Shown: piece after piece, positions 20,801 to 24,630 of the stretch | Position numbering within the stretch: position 1 is the stretch's first letter | How the letters are laid out: every line of letters starts with the position of its first letter | NCBI GenBank assembly: GCA_005223375.1 | Contig: RXOD01004294.1 | Coordinates: 1-24,630, forward strand | From: Amoebophrya sp. AT5.2 | Lineage: Eukaryota; Sar; Dinophyceae; Syndiniales; Amoebophryaceae | Length of the DNA stretch: 24,630 bases | Direction of reading: 5' to 3' | The notes under the pieces: model-generated | Database searches by the model: none | The model's input: the letters and a program-made list of their open reading frames with translations, nothing else | What the model was told of the DNA's origin: nothing | Position numbers and translations under genes: made by a program

Positions 20801-23800
20801 TGATCCCCTGCGCTGCGTTTGGAATTCATTTATTTACGTGGTTTGGGGTGCGTGATATGGTTTTAGGTACGACGCTGTGTGATCATTGGAGAGTAGCGCT
20901 TTGTGATCACGGCGTCATATGTGATGCTCTGTAACCATTACAAGCAGGTGATGCTTTTGGGTTTAGAACCGTAACGGTCTTTGTGCGCGGATGCTTCGAA
21001 AAAAATAAAAATTTAAATTTTGCAATTTAAAAATTTTGACATGATTTCACTTGCCTCAAATATTTTCATTTGACTCTTACGGTACAGAGCGATAGTGTTC
21101 GTATTCGAACTGGCACCCATCGCTCTTTGTCCACAGGTGAATGTGAGCGGTAGCTTTGACACCGGGCGAATCAGCAAGATCGAGATTGGGTCCCACGCGC
21201 CGTTGCGGTGTTCGACGCCAGACAAAAGCACGCACCTGCACATCAACGACATCGAGCGGGTGAACCGTCTGCGGAGGATCATCTCCGACGCCTTCCTCGG
21301 TTGGGACACCACACAGGCCAAGAAAGGCAAGGACGGTGACCCGCACAACGAAAACAGCAAAAACAGCTACGAGCGGTAAACTGTTCATTTTGTCCTCGTG
21401 TTTTACAAACTCTTTTGTTCTCTACTCCGGCAGGTACAGCTGCGAAGCTGTAGTTCTTGGGTGGCAATGAAATTAAACAAGAAAAATTTGTACTGCTTTG
21501 TGGACGATATTCAATACCGGTGTTCAACAAAATCAAACTCAATGAATTTTATTCGTTTGCTATCGAAGCTCTCGGATCGGGACCGCCATTCATTGCTTGA
21601 CATCGATCAGGGCCACGGAGTCCAACGACAGCGAGGTTGTCGGGCTCGAGGTGCCGTCGTTGATCGACTCCCCAGCGGTGAGAACCGCGCTGGACGACCT
21701 TCTCCGCGACATCGGAAAGGGGCCGAGCGTGTGTCGGGATCTCCCGGATGAGATGGAATACCAGTTTCGGAACCTGGACATCCACAACCCCAAGCACTAC
21801 TACGATCCGGGACTCTACAACGCCGACACGCAGCCAAGCATCTTCACGGGCGTCACGCACGGATTCGAAATTCCGACGAAGGTACTTATCGTTGTAGGGA
21901 TGCTGCGATTTTTGTCGGTCTCAGTTTGTAGTGACTCCACTCCAAAGAAATGTAATACTAGCGGTATTCTGTAGCGATGAACATGAAGAAGATGAATCCC
22001 AAATCGGTCGACAGGTGAAGCGTCCCGCCAAGTCTCGCAGCAAGGACGGCGGCGGTCCTCTCGCTTCTCCTACCACGGCTTCCGCCACCGGCACGATTGC
22101 GGATTCGGATTTGTTTCAGAAGCTGTTCGTGAAGCCGTACCACAAGAACCCGCAGTTCAGCTGCCCCAAGCTTCCCGTGAAGCAGATCAGCTACCCGAAC
22201 CCGGACTACTACCCGGCGTACGCGGAGTGGTACGGCGGCTACGGTCCGAGCATCTACTCCACCCAGTTCCTCACGTACTTTTCGGACCCGCAGAACTCGC
22301 TGGAGAATTTCCGGCTGCTGAAACCCGCGGTGAGCCTGGAGGCGATCCGGGACATCCGCATCAAGGTGATCCAGGAGCAGCGCGGCGTCCACTACTTCGC
22401 CACGGGCGGCGGCAACCTGCACGGCGCCGCGGCCCGGGTCGGCGTGAACTCCGGAAAGGGCTTCCTGCCGGCCGCCGCGGCGGGCGGGGCCTTCCAGAGG
22501 GGCGGCCCGCCGGCGGGGGTGGGCAGCGGTCTGGGAGCCGCGGGGGGAGCGGGGGGCATGGGAGGCATGTTGGTGGGCCACAATCTCGTGAACATCCCCG
22601 CCACCGGCCCGCAATCGCAGAAAACCAAGATCACCTCCGCGAACCCCAAGTACGCCGACTCCCTCCGCCGTCAGATCGCCGGATTCGACATGGCCATGCC
22701 CGGGAACCAGCAGTCGGGTCTAGTAGACCACAAAAACAGCATGAAGTTGATCGGAGGTGGCGCGCCAGGTCCGGGACCCGGTGGAGGACATCTGCAACAC
22801 CATCATGGCGGCCTGATGAACCCGCTGAAGCCGTTGAAGCCACTCCCGGGGAACTCACAGGGATTGGCCAACCACGTACTCGGGCAAGCCGCGAATCCGC
22901 ATGCAGCTTTGGGTGGATCGATGCAGAACCCGCTCGCGCAGCAGGTGCAGAACTGCATCAAGCCGTTCCAGAAGAAAAAGGACTACGTGAAGGGCAAATT
23001 GATGGAAGAGATCGACGTGAATAATTGGGACGAGGTCGTGGAAGAAGATGAAGAGGGCTCGGAGGACGATGAAGACGAGGAGGAAATAGTTGTAACGGGG
23101 GGCGAGAAAAGGGCCGCGCGAAGAAAGGCGACCGAGGACGGTGGAGAGGAGGACGACGACGACGAAAGCTCGGACAGCGACAGCTCGCCCGGAAGAGCGA
23201 TCGTAAACGCCATGAAGAACCTCCCAAACGCAGTCGGAGGAACGGCGCCGCACACGGCATCAACCACGGGAGAGGCTGCGGTGGACGCTGCCGCGGGTGC
23301 GGATGCTGGCACTGCTGCTGCTGCGCAAGCGAAAGCAGGAGCGGCATGCGAGCTGCATAAGTCGGGAGCTAGTAGCTCCGCGGTCTTGGCGGGGAAGAAA
23401 ACGGGCGCGGGGAAGGGCGGCGTGCTGGCCGGCAAGAAGGGCGCGCCGCCCCAATTGCAATCGTCCGCCGGCGCGAAAGCAGCGTTCAATCTGCAGAAGG
23501 GCGGATTCAGCGGTGCGGGGATGGGCAACGTTAGCTCTGCTGCGCCGTTGGGTGCGGACTCAGTCCTGAACACGACGAATGAGGAGGACGATTCCGACGA
23601 GGAGGTGTTTTTGACGCACGCGCCGCCGAATTCCAAGATGTCGTATTCCACGAGGGCCCGGCCGATGGGCAAAGCGGGCCTGCCCCCGGGCATCTCCGCT
23701 GTGTCCGGGCATTTTGGTACTGGCAAGGGCCACGGCCGCGATGGGGATCACTCGTATTTCAGCGCCACGTCCGGGATGTATCCAGGTGGTGGGGGAATGG

Positions 23801-24630
23801 CCCACCACGGCACCGGCAACACTTCCGGCAAGAAGGGCGCGAAACAAAACGCGTGGGGCCGTGAGGAAGGTGGAAAAAACAAGGGCAGCGCCCAGACTGG
23901 AAATAGTTACGACTCGTCCCACTCCCAGTCCCACGCCGGTGGAAATAACGCAACAGGCAGCGGGGCGTGGGGAAGCGCGTGGGGATCGGCCGGCGCAGGA
24001 GCCACAGACTCTTCCGGTTACCACGACCCGTGGGGGACCGCGAGTTCGAACTGGGGGCAAGCGTCGGGGAATAAAAACTCTTCGAAGGGCAGCTCGCCGG
24101 CAGACCAGTCGTGGGGCAACCCTGCTGCAACCGCGAGTGCTGCCGCATCAGCTTCCACCGGGGGGGGCGGGAAGAAAGGCTCCTCAGTGGACCAGTGGGG
24201 CCAAGGTGGTTCGCAGAGCACGCGGCCGAAAGGGGCCGCTGCAGCCGCCTACGGAGGCGGAAGCGCGTCGTGGGGAACATCAATGGCGAACGCTGCGTGG
24301 GGAGCTGCTGGTGCAGGTGGTGCCGCGGCGTCCTCGTCCGGCCAGGGCTACGGGAAAGAGGCGACGGGGCCCACCACGCCACGCACGAAGGGCTTCGGCA
24401 AGAAGGGCGGTTCATCGTTCGGGGGCAAGAAGGGCTCCTCGGCCGCAGCAGGGCACGGGCAACACCATCAACATCATCAGACTGCTGCGGCCGCCGCCGC
24501 AGCGGTACAGCAACAGCACCACCAAGCTTATCTTCATGGCGCACACACTTCTGTCGCTGCTGGGGGACTCGCCGGAGCGGGAGGGGCGGCCGCTTACGGC
24601 GCGGCCGGACACTACGTCGGCGTCGGAGCC
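14876..24630 (+). CDS. DExH-box RNA helicase, Spindle-E/TDRD9-like, with C-terminal WG repeats, 3' partial
   Basis: Nine exons join in phase: 14876-15410, 15645-17718, 17906-18493, 18755-19466, 19641-20099, 21137-21375, 21434-21460, 21611-21881 and 22015 to the edge, giving 2507 codons with no stop yet. The N-terminus is Ala/Gly-rich with a GWG at residues 9-11 and a GKGKGKGKKGKKG tract. Helicase motifs are Walker A GDTGCGKST (176-184), TQPRRIA, DEVH (317-320), SAT (348-350), LVFLPGIGEI, ASNIAESSLT (from 578) and QRMGRTGR (626-633). An approximately 80-residue Ala/Gln/His-rich insert lies before the FLPG motif. HA2/ratchet-like sequence follows (about 738-830, LGHLMLTLPLDIYLCRLVVY). The next exons (residues 871-1635) resemble, from memory, the region after HA2 in Spindle-E/TDRD9, with ILKALLLASFSPN and IIIYLDPDWKKLFIEF. 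The last exon has a Tyr/Pro-rich start, a strongly acidic segment (nt 23023-23200) and nine WG dipeptides at residues 2249-2398. The helicase class is sure. The exact subfamily, the joins after exon 3 and an Argonaute link are inferences. Confidence 0.85.
15411..15644 (+). other. Intron that splits the Walker A codons of the helicase
   Basis: The phase-1 intron runs from GACACCG|GTAATA to CGACACCAG|GTTGCGG. Removing it restores GDTGCGKST. It is 234 nt, a multiple of three, and lacks in-frame stops, so the raw frame reads straight through. Both boundaries carry near-identical sequence (GACACCGGT against GACACCAGGT). Confidence 0.9.
17719..17905 (+). other. Helicase intron 2
   Basis: The 187-nt phase-2 intron (AAACG|GTACTA to ATCGATAG|CTG) joins …VVPKR to CVHLCMNVLD…. 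It contains the stop TAG at 17744 and a GGC/GCA repeat stretch. It starts with the same GTACTA as intron 3. Confidence 0.7.
18494..18754 (+). other. Helicase intron 3
   Basis: The 261-nt phase-2 intron (GGAAT|GTACTA to TTAACAG|GCC) joins …NDYYYGM to PSARDHGIF…. It has several stops in the reading frame and a T-rich middle. Confidence 0.65.
19467..19640 (+). other. Helicase intron 4
   Basis: The 174-nt phase-0 intron (GACGTG|GTACTT to CCCCGACAG|GTGCGT) joins …KKKDV to VRLMETIQRKK…. It is T-rich and has a stop at 19491. Confidence 0.75.
20252..21020. repeat. Segment flanked by the 13-mer AAAATTTAAATTT on both sides
   Basis: Identical 13-mers lie at 20252-20264 and 21008-21020, inside A+T-rich blocks, and enclose the spaced repeat array. 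Since the core AAATTTAAATTT is palindromic, the pair can be read as a direct or an inverted repeat. It might mark the ends of an inserted cassette. Confidence 0.4.
20283..20935 (+). repeat. Array of degenerate GTGATATGGTTTCACATGTG-type units, about 50-140 bp apart
   Basis: Units begin at about 20326, 20385, 20457, 20527, 20669, 20775, 20852 and 20903. A 5'-truncated one lies at 20283. The core reads GTGATAYGGTTTCACATGTG followed by AYGCTTT. Unit starts are most often about 60-75 bp apart, with one gap of 142 (near twice 71). The spacers share little sequence apart from occasional CTCGGWCGGCTG-type stretches. Each unit contains GTGA/TCAC arms and a TCACATGTGA palindrome. Confidence 0.75.
21376..21433 (+). 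other. Helicase intron 6, 58 nt
   Basis: The short phase-2 intron (GAGCG|GTAAAC to CTCCGGCAG|GTACAG) is T-rich and follows the end of …KNSYER. It precedes the 27-nt exon. Confidence 0.65.
21434..21460 (+). other. Candidate 27-nt microexon of the helicase gene
   Basis: Between the acceptor CCGGCAG at 21433 and a weak donor GTGGCA at 21461, nine codons' worth of sequence (YSCEAVVLG across the joins) keeps phase 2 on both sides. The peptide is hydrophobic and strand-like and fits a beta-fold. An alternative donor at 21450 (GTAGTT) is phase 0 and does not fit the next acceptor. Confidence 0.5.
21461..21610 (+). other. Helicase intron 7
   Basis: The 150-nt phase-2 intron (CTTGG|GTGGCA to ATCGATCAG|GGCC) joins …AVVLG to ATESNDSEVVGLEVPS. 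Its donor is the weakest of the set. Confidence 0.45.
21882..22014 (+). other. Helicase intron 8
   Basis: The 133-nt phase-0 intron (GACGAAG|GTACTT to GTCGACAG|GTGAAG) joins …GFEIPTK to VKRPAKSRSK…. The following exon stays open to the window edge. Confidence 0.7.

Larger units (their letters stand above)
20100..21136 (+). other. Helicase intron 5, long and repeat-bearing
   Basis: The 1037-nt phase-0 intron (TACGCG|GTATCT to GTCCACAG|GTGAAT) joins …CPSNYA to VNVSGSFDTG…. It is much longer than the other introns of this gene (58-261 nt) because it holds a spaced repeat array bordered by A+T-rich blocks. Confidence 0.7.

Noticed and set aside
20283..20935. CRISPR-like appearance of the spaced repeat array
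   Set aside because: The units are degenerate, the spacing is irregular (51-142 bp), the locus is a eukaryotic intron, and no cas genes are present.
22227..23024. 265-residue + strand frame and several minus-strand frames up to 24612
   Set aside because: They overlap the last helicase exon, whose own frame stays open from 22015 to the window edge. The alternatives are Arg/Pro/Gly-rich shadows.

Overview
The window is nuclear DNA of a eukaryote, most likely a protist. Its genes carry spliceosomal GT-AG introns, its proteins have long Ala/Gly, Ser, Lys, His and acidic low-complexity tracts, and one gene encodes the diphthamide enzyme DPH5, which bacteria lack. All supported genes lie on the + strand. 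Intron acceptors are mostly AG followed by G (often AG|GT), which would suit a compact dinoflagellate-type or other alveolate genome. That placement is an inference with low confidence. The exon joins given here were chosen by hand, by matching splice sites and reading phase. No homology search was run.

Layout. (1) 205-4475: the 3' part of a large gene in three visible exons. It encodes repeated helical modules that end in an F-Y-x-P-x-x-V-F-L-like signature, followed by a C-terminal KOW motif. (2) 5320-7430: an unrecognised protein with a low-complexity N-terminus and one membrane segment, probably two exons. (3) 7908-8978: DPH5, diphthine synthase, without introns. (4) 9616-10444: a C2-like domain exon. 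It can be spliced in phase to a His-, Lys- and Ser/Arg-rich terminal exon at 12813-13765. The 2.4 kb between them has no convincing gene but holds a foldback repeat pair and an inverted array of 10-12 nt units. (5) 14876 to beyond 24630: a nine-exon gene for a DExH-box RNA helicase.

The helicase is the main find. Its core and the domains after it look like the Spindle-E/TDRD9 (ciliate Ema1-like) helicases of small-RNA pathways. Its last visible exon, open for 2.6 kb to the window edge, carries nine Trp-Gly dipeptides in about 150 residues. That is the composition of an Argonaute-binding 'hook'. A helicase of this family fused to a WG/GW platform would combine in one protein two functions that I know as separate proteins in ciliates. 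The role in RNA silencing is an inference. One intron of this gene contains an array of about 70-bp spaced GTGATATGGTTTCACATGTG-type units.

How the genes work together: no operon logic applies. The helicase and possibly the repeat/KOW protein could both act on RNA, and DPH5 modifies elongation factor 2. The others have no assignable role.
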